From NCBI RefSeq assembly GCF_000577275.2, contig NZ_HG916855.1:992001-1056000 (forward strand): DNA of 64,000 nt, written 5' to 3'. Below, one piece after another: positions 49,559 to 59,781 of this stretch. The notes below the pieces were generated by a model. The model searched no databases. It was not told the origin of the DNA and worked only from the letters and a program-made list of their open reading frames with translations. Position 1 is the stretch's first letter, and every line of letters begins with the position of its first letter. The position numbers and the translations under genes are program-made. Source of the stretch: Rhizobium favelukesii. Lineage in GTDB: Bacteria > Pseudomonadota > Alphaproteobacteria > Rhizobiales > Rhizobiaceae.

Positions 49559-52444
49559 ATGCATGAGCAAGCGCTGCGCGTCCTGAAATACTGGGAGCAC
49601 GTTGAGCGCTACAGCGCGCCGATCGCCGAAGATGAGGGCGAACGAAGTGTCGATATGACCGTATCCCATATCGTTGACAAGAACGTGCCATGGCCTTCGA
49701 AGGCAGACAGCGATCGGTCAGTTCGTCATTTTGTCCGCTATGGCATCACCAACCTCGATGCGTGCGACAAAATCCTGGTTCGCCGTTGGTCGCCACTGGC
49801 CAAAGATCCTGAAGACAGCCATGCCGAGGGAGATCGCTATACATTTGCGGGCGTTTTTGCAGTATCCGACCAGGGAAGCGCGGAAAAGGGCTCCCTTGTT
49901 GTCAGTCGGTTTCTCCATGAGTTGGCTGCAGCACTCGATACGACAGACATCAGTTTTTCCGAGTATGCGGATGCATTAGAGACGGAGTTCAAAGCGAGAC
50001 TGAAAGCCCGTTCCAAGCCCTTGGCTATCGCCGCAGCGCTTGCCGACCGTGCCTTCTTGGTCCTGCAGCTGCCGGCCCATATCCGCGCAGCGATGACGTG
50101 TATTGTCGTTACCCGCTCCAAGCCGATCGTCCAGAACAAGCCGACGAGAAAAGTCAGGGATTCGAAAGTTTTCAGCAGCGTCTACCCAGATCTTCTTCGC
50201 GAGCTTAGATCCGATGTGGAAGACGGCGTGATCATAGGCGCAGCATGGGACCTTTTGACGATGCCGCCTGTTGCATCCGACTTCGACGCCGCCGAGGACG
50301 CTGTCGTCTTGGAGACCTTGCGGACCGAACGCTATCCATCTGCTCGCTGGCCGTCTGACTTTTCTCTTTCGCCACAGCAGCAAGTCGCAGTCAACGAGCT
50401 GTTTGCGCGCTTGGAAAATGGCGGGGTTTTCTCGATAAACGGGCCGCCCGGCACGGGTAAGACAACGTTGCTGATGGATGTTGTCGCCGAGATTATTGCG
50501 CGGCGTGCCGAAATCCTGCGACGCTATGACGATCCCCTGACTGCCTTTACGCCTGTGGGCGGGGGCGGTGCTCAGTTCATGATCGATCATGCTCTGCATG
50601 ATTTCCTCATCGCCGTGGCGAGCTCCAACAACGGCGCTGTCGCAAACCTGACCCTCGAATTGCCCAAGCGCGAAAAGATCGGGAAGAGGTACGGTGACCG
50701 GCTGAGTTACCTTTCCGGACTTGCCCAGAACCTGATGGCGCAGCACCGCGTGATGTCCAGCGCCTGGGGTTCGATTTCAGTGCCGCTCGGCAATCGACAA
50801 AACAGAGATCGCTGTGCGGCATCGATAGCCGAGGCGCTTGAGGGTGCCGCTCTCTTTGAAAACTGCGATGTCGATGATTGGCAAGTCGCTCGAGACGAGT
50901 ATGCCGCGGCAAGCGCCAAGGTCGAGGAGATCAAAGCCGCACACGTTCGGCTGAACGAGCTATTGCTTGCGGCAGACGGATTGCGTTCGATCCACAGCAG
51001 GGTCGGGACGGTGCCGGGAGCGACGGTTCCAACGCTGAGGTCGTCAACTCATGCCGGTGCTCTTGCTGTTTTCGAACGTCCTGATAGGACGCAGGCCTCC
51101 GATGCCGTGCTCGCACGAGCCACGGAGCAGATAGACGAGGTGGTCGAAGAACTCGGTATTGTCGTCACCCAAAGCGCGTTTGTGAATGCGGAGCCACATG
51201 CCAGGGCCGAGATGCTCGTTGGAACATCGGCTGCTCTGGAGCGCGCACGAGCCGAGCTCTTCATTGCAGCCATGAAGCTTCACCAGTCTTTCGTTTATCA
51301 TGCATGGGAGCGCATCGGGCCGAACCTTGCAGCCTGGATCGAGCTCAATTCGGGCAAAGGCAGCGGACAGCTGGCCTCGATCGCTGGACATTTATGGGGC
51401 ACCTTCAGCCTTCTCGTTCCCGTCGTTTCATCGACATTTTCTTCTTTTGCCAGCACCTTCGGACGTTTTGACCGAGGGGCCATACCGTGGCTCATCGTTG
51501 ATGAGGCGGGGCAGGCATGCAGCCATCATGCGATCGATGCGGTGTCGCGAGCCAAGCGTGCGATTGTCGTTGGTGATCCGTTTCAGATCGAACCGATCTG
51601 CACGATTAGCACTGCGGTCGACAATGCCCTGGCGGCAAAGTTGGGCGTCCCGCCGGCGTTTCGGTGCAAGTCGACGTCGCTCCAAACCTTGGCTGACAGG
51701 ATCAACCCGTTTGGAGCAAATCGAAACGGCAAATGGATCGGAGCTCCATTGAAGGTCCATCGACGGTGTGCAGAGCCGATGTTTTCGATCGCAAATGGGC
51801 TGGCCTACGACGAGTCCATGGTACTCGGTCATGAGACGACGGAGAGGGAAGCGCGGCTCGCCATCCGGCGGCCGATGTTCGGCCCGAGTGCTTGGATCAA
51901 TGTCGCGGGTATCTCCGAGATGCCAAACGACTTCTACGTTCCAGAAGAGGGAACGTTGGCCCGGCAGATCGTTTCCTCTTACATCAAATTCCAGCTTTCA
52001 GAGCGCGGTGAGCCGACGCTGCCGGATCTCTTCCTCATCTCACCCTTCAGAAAGGTCGCCATAGGGCTCAAGCAGCGGCTCCTGGATGATGCGCCAGAGG
52101 TGTTTGGCGATCTTGCCCCGGCCTTGGTGGAGGAATGGATCGACAGATCGGTCGGCACCGTGCACTCGTTTCAAGGAAAGGAGGCTGAGACGGTGCTTCT
52201 TATTCTGGGCGCCAAGCGTCTCAGCAGCATCCAGTGGGCCTTGGAAACACCAAACATCATGAATGTCGCCGTCACGCGCGCGCGTCGGCGACTGTACATA
52301 ATTGGAAACCGTGCCAATTGGCTTCAGGACCAACGGCGGGATCGATGGATGCTCGGCACGAACGATCGTTGGCTGATCGAGGCGGATGCGGCGAGGGCAA
52401 TGTTCAGTTCGCAGCCGCGCAAACCTGTCCTTCGTGTCGTTTGA
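49559..52444 (+). CDS. Large SF1 (Upf1-like) DNA/RNA helicase
   Basis: 961 residues. Motif I (Walker A) GPPGTGKTT at 295-303, preceded by LSPQQQVAVNELFARLENGGVFSINGP; Walker B/motif II DEAGQ at about 648-652; motif III VVGDPFQIEPI; motif V/VI GTVHSFQGKEAETV and NVAVTRARRRLYIIGN. The long insert between motifs I and II (about 340 residues, partly helical, EYAAASAKVEEIKAAHVRL) and the about 290-residue N-terminal region are of unknown function. The C-terminus ends shortly after motif VI, so there is no nuclease domain. It stands alone, without partner genes. Upf1-like SF1 helicases occur both in RNA metabolism and in phage-defence loci. Confidence 0.85.
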   Translation: MHEQALRVLKYWEHVERYSAPIAEDEGERSVDMTVSHIVDKNVPWPSKADSDRSVRHFVRYGITNLDACDKILVRRWSPLAKDPEDSHAEGDRYTFAGVFAVSDQGSAEKGSLVVSRFLHELAAALDTTDISFSEYADALETEFKARLKARSKPLAIAAALADRAFLVLQLPAHIRAAMTCIVVTRSKPIVQNKPTRKVRDSKVFSSVYPDLLRELRSDVEDGVIIGAAWDLLTMPPVASDFDAAEDAVVLETLRTERYPSARWPSDFSLSPQQQVAVNELFARLENGGVFSINGPPGTGKTTLLMDVVAEIIARRAEILRRYDDPLTAFTPVGGGGAQFMIDHALHDFLIAVASSNNGAVANLTLELPKREKIGKRYGDRLSYLSGLAQNLMAQHRVMSSAWGSISVPLGNRQNRDRCAASIAEALEGAALFENCDVDDWQVARDEYAAASAKVEEIKAAHVRLNELLLAADGLRSIHSRVGTVPGATVPTLRSSTHAGALAVFERPDRTQASDAVLARATEQIDEVVEELGIVVTQSAFVNAEPHARAEMLVGTSAALERARAELFIAAMKLHQSFVYHAWERIGPNLAAWIELNSGKGSGQLASIAGHLWGTFSLLVPVVSSTFSSFASTFGRFDRGAIPWLIVDEAGQACSHHAIDAVSRAKRAIVVGDPFQIEPICTISTAVDNALAAKLGVPPAFRCKSTSLQTLADRINPFGANRNGKWIGAPLKVHRRCAEPMFSIANGLAYDESMVLGHETTEREARLAIRRPMFGPSAWINVAGISEMPNDFYVPEEGTLARQIVSSYIKFQLSERGEPTLPDLFLISPFRKVAIGLKQRLLDDAPEVFGDLAPALVEEWIDRSVGTVHSFQGKEAETVLLILGAKRLSSIQWALETPNIMNVAVTRARRRLYIIGNRANWLQDQRRDRWMLGTNDRWLIEADAARAMFSSQPRKPVLRVV

Positions 52445-52682
52445 GTTGCCAAAGCAATTTTCGTTGACCGCAAGTGCGAAGGTTCCCGCTCGATCCCAAT
52501 GGGAAAACGCCGGTGGTTTCGATGGTCGACGGTCCTATTCCTGCGCAGCGTTCCGGTATTTGGTTCCGCCGGATATCCTTTTTCGGCCGGCGGCAAGGAC
52601 CATGCGTTTGCTGCGACACTCCTGTCGTTTGTGAGGAACACGGGTGGCAATCGCTGGTCATCACCTTTGATGGCAAACGGAG

Positions 52683-52844
52683 CTAGTCCCGATCTCCGCC
52701 GAGTGCCGCGATCTTTTCGTCGAGTTCGGCGATGCGCTTCTCATAGAGCGGACGCTTGGTATCGTCCGCGCCAAGGGTCGTCAGTTTCTGTCGTGCCAAG
52801 GTGCGATGGTCCTTCAGAAGCTTGACCTGAAATGCCGTGTTCAT
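52683..52844 (-). CDS. Small helical protein, 53 residues
   Basis: ATG 52844 to TAG 52683: MNTAFQVKLLKDHRTLARQKL, then KRPLYEKRIAELDEKIAALGGDRD. Charged and helical, possibly a short coiled coil. AAGGAAGAG lies 3-5 bases upstream. No family recognised, but the composition and ribosome site look genuine. Confidence 0.5.
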   Translation of the reverse strand: MNTAFQVKLLKDHRTLARQKLTTLGADDTKRPLYEKRIAELDEKIAALGGDRD

Positions 52845-53212
52845 GCTCTTCCTTGAAAAATGCTCGTTCTTGATGCGCCGGCCGTCGCCTTTGGGGTGAA
52901 GACACCAATTGACCCCGAAATCCCGAAGATGGTCTCGACGGGACCGGATTTCCGCCAGGCAGGCTACGCCTCCTCTTCATAACCATTCGTTTCGAATTCG
53001 TCAGCCTCATTGTCTATCGTCGGAGCACAGTCGCTTGGGCGACCGCTAGCCGGATCCAGGGCTCTCCGGTCGTTTCGCCAATCGAGGCGTGCTCGAACAT
53101 CGCATCGGCCTTCGGGTTTATCGAGAACCTCCCGTGCCGTCCGCGCGGTGCCACTATCCGCCTCTCGGCGAATTCGGACGCCGATTGATACGAGACGCCG
53201 GGCAGAGAAGGC
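52845..53212. other. Intergenic stretch, no gene recognised
   Basis: About 370 bases with overlapping open frames on both strands, none with family resemblance or good start signals. Confidence 0.35.
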
Positions 53213-53950
53213 TTAAGCGTGCCGTAAGCCCGCTTTTAGCGAACTGTCAGAATGAGGATCTGCAAAGTGGAAGAGCGCTGTCGCGCGTACCGACTCTGGA
53301 TCGCACGGTTCGTTTGTGTGGATGCTTCGGTAACCCCAGAACAAATAAAGGCTGCCTGGAACCATGTGAACTCTGACGAGCGATGTATTTCGCGACCGCG
53401 CCCGCTTGCGAAGCATGAACTGCGTTATGCGATTGTCTAGCAAGAGTTTGTCGAGCAGGTTTCTGGCATAAAAAGCTCTCACTTTTCTCGTATTGGGAAA
53501 CAGGAGAAAATCGCCTCGTTTGCCCGTGCCTGGTATCGTCACCGGAATGAGGGCCGTAATAAGATAAGAATCATAGTGAAATATCAGCGAGTTACGGGCT
53601 GCACCCTTGCCGGTAAGGCATCGCAGAATCTGGTAGAACTTCACTTGCGGCGGCGTATTGCCGAAGGCAAGCGTGTATAGCCGCGAGAAAATGCTCGTAA
53701 ACTCGGCGGATGTTGCCAGTTCGTCCATTCCTGTGCCCGAGACGGCGTCGCTCCCACGGAAGACCACATACTCGTTTTGAGAACTCGCAACCGCCCGGGA
53801 TACAAAAACCTGCATTCGCTTCAGGTCGTTTGCATTTATGTAGTTGGGAATGCAACAGAAACCCTTGGTATTGATTTCAGCAAACATCTGCTGGATTGCG
53901 CCGTCCGACAAGACTGGTAAGCGCGCGTCGATTGTAGCGTCATCAATCAT
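53213..53950 (-). CDS. Putative 2-oxoglutarate/Fe(II) dioxygenase (phytanoyl-CoA dioxygenase-like)
   Basis: 245 residues from ATG 53950 (AGGAG 6 bases upstream). KGFCCIPNYINANDLKRM begins a PhyH-like fold; FHYDSYLITALIPVTIPG contains the HxD iron ligands; LYLFWGYRSIHTNEPC supplies the distal His, and ESVRATALFHF the 2-oxoglutarate arginine. All four ligands expected for the double-stranded beta helix are present. Substrate unknown; nothing nearby suggests one. Confidence 0.7.
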   Translation of the reverse strand: MIDDATIDARLPVLSDGAIQQMFAEINTKGFCCIPNYINANDLKRMQVFVSRAVASSQNEYVVFRGSDAVSGTGMDELATSAEFTSIFSRLYTLAFGNTPPQVKFYQILRCLTGKGAARNSLIFHYDSYLITALIPVTIPGTGKRGDFLLFPNTRKVRAFYARNLLDKLLLDNRITQFMLRKRARSRNTSLVRVHMVPGSLYLFWGYRSIHTNEPCDPESVRATALFHFADPHSDSSLKAGLRHA

Positions 53951-54055
53951 GTTCGCTCCTGGCGTGAACAGAACAGCGCTCACGTCAGGCTATGACCAGT
54001 TTGTTACCAAGGCAAGACGGTTGTGAAAATTGTGGCGTAACAACGCTCGAACTAG

Positions 54056-54238
54056 TTACCTCTGATGACAAATATGTTTCGGCGGCTCGTCATTTTCGTC
54101 TGGATTGGGATTCGGAACCTCGTCCGGCAACACGTCCGGATCGGGCTCTTCGATCGGAGGCTGCGGAACCTCCGGTGGCAGACCGGGAAGCGGACCCGGC
54201 ATCGGTGCCGGGTTCGGCTCCGTGGGTATGATCGTCAT
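54056..54238 (-). CDS. Small proline-rich protein
   Basis: 60 residues: MTIIPTEPNPAPMPGPLPGLPPEVPQPPIEEPDPDVLPDEVPNPNPDENDEPP. Over a third Pro and strongly acidic, hence disordered. Such short Pro/Glu/Asp-rich proteins are widespread in rhizobia, with unknown function. GGGAG lies 6 bases before the ATG, which supports translation. Confidence 0.65.
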   Translation of the reverse strand: MTIIPTEPNPAPMPGPLPGLPPEVPQPPIEEPDPDVLPDEVPNPNPDENDEPPKHICHQR

Positions 54239-54319
54239 AAAGTTCTCCCTTTCGTCTAGCTCAAGGTGTTCGGGCCCGGATTGTTCCCGATTAAAATCGG
54301 AAGGAGCATCACCATGAGG

Positions 54320-54622
54320 TCAGCAAACAAGGGTGAAATGCGGTATGCGCACCTCGTTAGCCGCGCGGATCAAGGCTTCTCGCGCCGCAAGCGCAGGAAT
54401 GGTCTCTTTGTAGGCGTCCAGGCAGGCGACAAGCGCGTTGATGTATTCTTCCCCATCGTCGGAGGGCCAATCCTTCACCAGGACTTCGGCGACGTCGGCG
54501 ACCGTCCTGATCAACCTGTATCGTTCTGCGCCGTTCATAACGAGACGAACAGCAGGAAACTGATGCGATGCGTTCAAACTCATGACACTTCGTCCCCATT
54601 GCATTTGAATATTAGTGTTCAT
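54320..54622 (-). CDS. DUF982-family protein, copy 1
   Basis: 100 residues from ATG 54622 (alternative ATG 54583). FPAVRLVMNGAERYRLIRTVADVAEVLVKDWPSDDGEEYINALVACLDAYKETIPALAAREALIRAANEV is the DUF982 domain, a short alpha/beta family confined mainly to rhizobia, often found in several copies on plasmids. Function unknown. The second copy lies directly upstream on the same strand (54682-54945). Confidence 0.85.
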   Translation of the reverse strand: MNTNIQMQWGRSVMSLNASHQFPAVRLVMNGAERYRLIRTVADVAEVLVKDWPSDDGEEYINALVACLDAYKETIPALAAREALIRAANEVRIPHFTLVC

Positions 54623-54681
54623 GCAATAACCGTTCCAGTTGTTGCTCGAGCAGCGCGAGGGACTACTTGCCGTAGAATGCT

Positions 54682-54945
54682 TCAGTGAACGACGGTAATG
54701 ACCGAGATGCCTGCTTCCTCGGCGGCGCGGATGAGCGCCTCTCTGGCATCGCGCGCGGATATCTTTCCATGAAGCGCGTCCAGGCAAGCTCTGACAGCGA
54801 CGACGTAGTCCTCGCCATCGTCAATTGGCCAGGCACGAATAAGGGCGTCGGCGGCGTCTCCGATCGATCTCACCAGCCTGTATTTTTCCGGGCCGCTCAT
54901 CACGAGCATCAGAGGGACAAACTCTCCACTTGTGCCCCGAACCAT
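54682..54945 (-). CDS. DUF982-family protein, copy 2
   Basis: 87 residues from ATG 54945 with GGAG upstream. FVPLMLVMSGPEKYRLVRSIGDAADALIRAWPIDDGEDYVVAVRACLDALHGKISARDAREALIRAAEEAGI is the DUF982 domain; about half the residues match copy 1, including the WPxDDGExY core and AREALIRAA, so the pair is a tandem duplication. 60 bases separate the two genes. Confidence 0.85.
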   Translation of the reverse strand: MVRGTSGEFVPLMLVMSGPEKYRLVRSIGDAADALIRAWPIDDGEDYVVAVRACLDALHGKISARDAREALIRAAEEAGISVITVVH

Positions 54946-56985
54946 TACACTCCGTCTCCACGCGTTAAATACATTCGTAACCCTGCAGAAATCGTGCCAT
55001 GTCGGGGAAGCCGGGCCACGTACTGCGGCTGTCTCACGCTCGCGTGGCATGGGCACTGTGCCGGATATGGTCGACCTCGTGGCACTGCGACAATCCCGCG
55101 CTGTGACCGGGTTGGCGAGACGTGGTGGAGATCTGCAGTCACGCGGGGATGGACCAGCATAGCCGCGCTTCAATCGCGAACGTGTCATTTAAACCCAATC
55201 GACGCCGGCGCTACATCGTTCCATTCAAAGGAAGTGGAGCTGCGAGATGAATGAGTTCGTTGGATTTACCGAACCCGTCATCGACGTCATTTGGGCAATG
55301 CTTCGCTTTCTGAGATATGGCATCCGAAGCCCATAATGGAAGAGGGCGATAAAGTCGAAGGTGATCCAGATCGCCCGTTTGCCGAACAGGTTGTGGCCTG
55401 GAGAGATCTCCGATCAGCAAGTCCCACATGCCGGACGTCAAGCAGTATGGCGACCGCGGCGGAGATATTCTGCGCCCCCGGACGCGGTGAAAAGTCCGTT
55501 GCGGCCATTTGAAAGGATCGGAAATCTTCGAGAGGATTTCGGAGAACGAGAAAGCCCATGCACATGAGAGCCTTGCTTCATCCATTGACGCTTTGATGAG
55601 CAGGCCGGCAAGATTGACAGGTTGGGGACGACGGTCGCAATTAGCGGCGAAATTGCCCAGCTGTGCGATCAGCTCGAGGAGACCAAGGCAGATCGTGAGC
55701 AGTAATGACGAGGCTGTTTCGCCGGCGCGATGTGCACGGCTTGTCGGGCTTTCGCGCTTCGTTTGCGAGCTTTGGCTCGACGCTGTCAGGCGGCCGACAA
55801 GTGTTTCGAAAGCATCCGGATGAAGAATTTTCGGTTGAAACGTCATGGCCCCTCTACTGAGGATGTCGGCAGATAGCTCGTGATTATGTCGATCTGCAGT
55901 ATGCGGATCGCTCCATGCGCCCCTTTGGGCGAAAGCTCTTCGATGGCGACGACCGCGGCGATTACGATTGCCATTTAAGCAAAAGAGGCCCTGCGCGGGG
56001 TGGCGTCACAGAGCCTCTTCACCAGGAGCGAATGCCGGATGGTGGCATCGATGAGTCAAACAACGCTGCATCAAGAAAGTTCCAGCGTAGACGCTTCGTC
56101 ATCGCGTGTGCTGGGCGCTCGACAATCTCGAGCCGCTGCTTTTGATGGGCTTCGGCCAAACGGGAGGTTTCTTTCGCTATTGAAGGAATTGATGCGCCAG
56201 CCGTCGCTTCCGAACACATGGTCCATGCCAGCTTCGTTTCCGTCGGCCGCCTCTTGGGCCGTCAGTCTTCAGCCAGTTCCGGCCGAGCGGAACATCTCCA
56301 TCCCGGGGAATTCTTGCAGCGGTTTGCCGTCGATGCCTGTCTCACCGGGCCCGTCTCGCGCCCATTTGTGGAGGCCGCAATAGACGTGGCGGCGGAGAAC
56401 GAGCGCCTGAAGGTGCCGCTGGAGGAGCGATGACCATCAGAAGGCAGATGAGGCGAAGCAGAAGATCGCCGTAACCGAATCGGCGGAGCCCCTGAAGCTT
56501 CCGATTTCCCTTTCCTGTCAGCTGACATAGCAATTGCTGTGCCGACGCTCGGCGACGTCGCAGCTGTCGTCCCAACGCCTTCTTGCAGCGGCAGGTCATT
56601 GGCGGCGCGATCGAGACGGCACGTCTCGCCACTCAGGCCGCGATTGCAGGGCGACGACGAACAAGGATGCCGAGGCCGCCGCTGATGCAGCGGCCTGGCC
56701 GTAGACAGAGACAGGCAAGGCCCAAGGGGATTCGACGAGCCGTGTGCTAGCCCTGCTCACAGGGGAATTCTGCGAGCCCTTCTAGAATATGATTTCTGCA
56801 GCCGGAACGTGACGCCTTCGTTCGCATAGGTGGGCTTAGCAGTTTGGTGGGGAGGTGGCACGCGTGAGGTTTGCGGACCTCGCAGCACTGTTACAGGAAA
56901 CCGGCCACACCTCGGCCGCGCTCAGTGAGGTACAAGCACGCATGGCACTGACGCCGTAGGTGTTTCTATCAGTAATTGAAAAGAA

Positions 56986-57025
56986 GACCCGGCGAACTGG
57001 CCTCGTGTGGTCCGCCTGCCGGGTC
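56986..57025 (+). terminator. Inverted repeat GACCCGGC/GCCGGGTC
   Basis: Perfect 8-bp stem (56986-56993 and 57018-57025) with a 24-base loop. It follows a 31-codon frame (about 56863-56958, start GTG, GGGGAGG upstream) and may be its terminator. No T-run. Confidence 0.35.
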
Positions 57026-57116
57026 CTCGATCCGCACTAAGGGGTGATGCGGTCGTAATCAGGATGCCCCAATCGAACGCATGCGCGCCACCTCACTCCA
57101 GTGATGGCATTAACGA

Positions 57117-57314
57117 TCAGTTAATATCCACTCCGCCGATCTTGAGCAAGACCGATACCGAGACAGCCGCCGCAACGGCTGCGCAAACCAGAATCTTGAT
57201 GCGGCGGATCCTGCGGGTCCGCGCACCTGTCCAATCATACGTCAATCCATCCCCTCCAGTTCGCCGGACATAGAGGGCGGTGTCTGGTGATTTCAAGCCC
57301 CATCGACTAACCAT
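57117..57314 (-). CDS. Possible small single-pass membrane protein
   Basis: 65 residues from ATG 57314: a polar N-terminal half ending in TRRIRRIK and one hydrophobic helix (ILVCAAVAAAVSVSVLLKI). Basic flank then helix fits a membrane anchor or holin-like protein, but the ribosome site is weak and the surroundings are decayed. Confidence 0.28.
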   Translation of the reverse strand: MVSRWGLKSPDTALYVRRTGGDGLTYDWTGARTRRIRRIKILVCAAVAAAVSVSVLLKIGGVDIN

Positions 57315-57679
57315 TGCAAACCCGCAGATCGGAGACTTTGAATGAACGTACTCGTCGCAGCTCCGCATATGCGCTCGGCCGCCCTCAAGCCTGTCAATGT
57401 AAGGCATGAAATCCGTTCTTCTGTCGCTCGATCGTTAGCGCGACGAGTTCGGCATGGATAGCGTGCATCGCGTCTCAGCTGATGCATGAAAGTGGCGACT
57501 TCATTTGGGGGCTGATGCCGGCGCAGATCCCGCTACGACTCGCGGGCGGATCCGGCAATAGGCCAGCGCTCGACGGCGACGGCAAGAAACACATGGGCGG
57601 TAGCGGCATGCGGCTCGCGGCAAGGCGATTGACCAGGCGATCTGCGATTGGTGCGTAGAGAAGGGTTTAACCCGACCGA

Positions 57680-57910
57680 TGTCGTCGCGAATCCGGATCG
57701 CCCCAATACCGACCCAAAGGGAAGGGCTGGTGCGCTCTCGTATTCAAAAGCCGCAACCTCAATCCCTTCGCCGGCGCCAGGGCGATATCGAGACCAACAC
57801 CATCAACGGTGGCATGAACGGCTCGGACGATCGCGTCGCGCGTTTTGCGCTAGCGCTGGTCGCACTGGGGCCTGAAGCCGACAGCCATCGGAGAGCTTCA
57901 CGCGTCAAGG
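57680..57910 (+). pseudogene. Possible fragment of a GH19-type (chitinase/endolysin-like) enzyme
   Basis: The plus frame contains GDIETNTINGGMNGSDDRVARFALALVAL, similar to the TxxINGGxNGLxDR motif near the C-terminus of glycoside hydrolase family 19 lysins. The flanks do not match in frame and the frame is open much further without similarity. If real it is a prophage lysis-gene remnant. Confidence 0.3.
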
Positions 57911-59781
57911 GACTGATTGCGGACGGCGATTTCGGGCCAAGACGCGTGCGGCATTGCCCGGCCGAACTCTTGCCGCTGTCGGGCGCGTCGGCAGCGGGCT
58001 CATCTCCGCCCATCGTGCCGGATAAGCTCGTTGTGCCGGGCGCCATGGAAACCCGGGCGAAGAGGAAGTTCGACCTGCCAGACCCGTTCGGCCGGCGCGC
58101 ATGTGGCGATGGGCCGGATCATCTCCGTTTGGTTCTTGCGCCGGCTTCGATGGCGGTATTGCCCTGGCGCGAACGGCCATTAGATTCTGCCGCCGAGAGG
58201 AGGCTGAATGTCCGATACGAAGATCCGACAGCTGATCTTTTCCTTGAGCGTCGCCCAGGAGATAGCAAAGCGCGAAGGGCCTCAAGCCGGCTGCTCGTCT
58301 TGCTCATCGAGCAGGCTAAAGGAAGCCAGGGACGTCGCGGGGTCGCCGATTCGAGCGGGAACCGGCCTTCGGCAGCCAGAAAGAATGAAGCCGCCGTTCA
58401 AGGAAGGTGATCGAAAGGGAAGCCTCCGGCGGGCTAAGCTTGCAACGTGGTCGCATGGGGCGGAAGCTTCCCTTCTTGTCCCGCTCGCCAGAGACAGAAC
58501 AACGATAGCCTACGCCTATCTGCAGGCATCGCTAGACGGACCAAAGTCCCAAAAGTAAGAAGAAAATCGAGGGAGGTTCACCAGCTGGGTGCTGTCGAGC
58601 CTGGCCCCTCAATGCATCCTGCCCTTAATAGCAGGACGAGAGGTCCGCTCAAGGAGGGTTTACCTGAAGTCGTTCTAGGAGCGCCAAGGAGAGCGTCATG
58701 GGCATAGCAACCATCATGCGTTCATGACGGCGGGCTGGGCAGTGAGTTCGTCACGGCAGGTCGAGGGTGGAGAGGGTTGAAATAGGACTGCAGCTCCTCC
58801 TCAAGCTGAATGCATAGGCCGCTCGTACTCCTCCAGGAGCATCCTATCGCCACCCTCAGCACGCTGCTTGTCGCGGAACCTGACTGCGTCGCCGTAATTC
58901 TCGATATCTTCGGTCCACCAGTGTGCGATATGGGCATAGGCACGAAGATGTGGGCAGCGCACTAGAAGGGCCGCCAGTCCATAGCGAAAGCTATCCAAGG
59001 CGTGGGCCCTCCATCTCCAAGCAGTCACGAATGAGGCTCTGCGAACGGAAGGACGCAGAGCCTCAGGCATCTGGGCTTGATGTCGTGGGGGTGTGACATC
59101 CTCGGTGAAACGCCGCTATCCGGGATTAGTTCCAGAGCGCAACTCTTGTGTTCCAGCAGCCGATCGTAACGGTCTTCGGCCATGCGCCAGGCGTTGCGAG
59201 CTGTAGCACGCTATCCCTGATGCGATTGAAGTCCCTGCTTGGCCTTCGGGCCGTTGGCCGCTCGGATTTTTGGTCCAGCGGCAACGAGAGTTCCGGCGGT
59301 TCTGATTACGCCATCTGGTGCACCCTACAAGATGAAGATGAGAACTCCGATGTCGTTGAAACATCGCGAAGAGGATCAGGTTCGAGAGTCTGCAGTTGAG
59401 TGTTTCCTGCCGCGAAGGACTGAAAGGTCCGGTCTCGGACCGTGATTGACTATTAAGCGCCTTGCGATGCAATTCCGCGATGGTGAAGGGTTTCGGGTGC
59501 CGTCAGGCGTACGAAAGCCTCTCATGCAGGAACCCGCGGTCGGCATTCCGTGAGCTATGGGGTTTTGTGTATCGGATCTTCCGGCGGGCCGCTGCTCGCA
59601 GCGTCGCTTGTCGGTCCCAGCGGGTGAAGATTGGTGTTTTCGGGTGTGACGGCCGAGAGTTTCGTGGTGATTGGGAGAGCGTTTGGCCGGTTGGAAGCCA
59701 GCGCCATTCGGACTGGCGCAGGCCCTCCCGTTGGCCGGCTCTGTTTTGAGTGGACCATATGAATGGATCTGCCATGCCGGG

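Larger units (their letters stand above)
54946..59781. other. Decayed, gene-poor region with relics
   Basis: About 4.8 kb with no convincing intact gene. Possible remnants: a coiled-coil tail (DEQAGKIDRLGTTV, then IAQLCDQLEETKADREQ, 55595-55705 plus), a possible lysozyme-like fragment (57680-57910), a possible small membrane protein (57117-57314 minus), and an 8-bp inverted repeat at 56986-57025. Long open frames on both strands have no family resemblance. Loss of coding pattern and proximity to an IS91 element suggest prophage or plasmid debris. Confidence 0.5.

Noticed and set aside
55211..55846. 211-codon minus-strand open frame
   Set aside because: No family resemblance, and the opposite strand carries a better coiled-coil fragment; the area looks decayed.
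57679..58410. 243-codon plus-strand open frame as an intact gene
   Set aside because: Only about 30 residues resemble a GH19 motif; the rest is Arg/Ala/Gly-rich filler without domain pattern.
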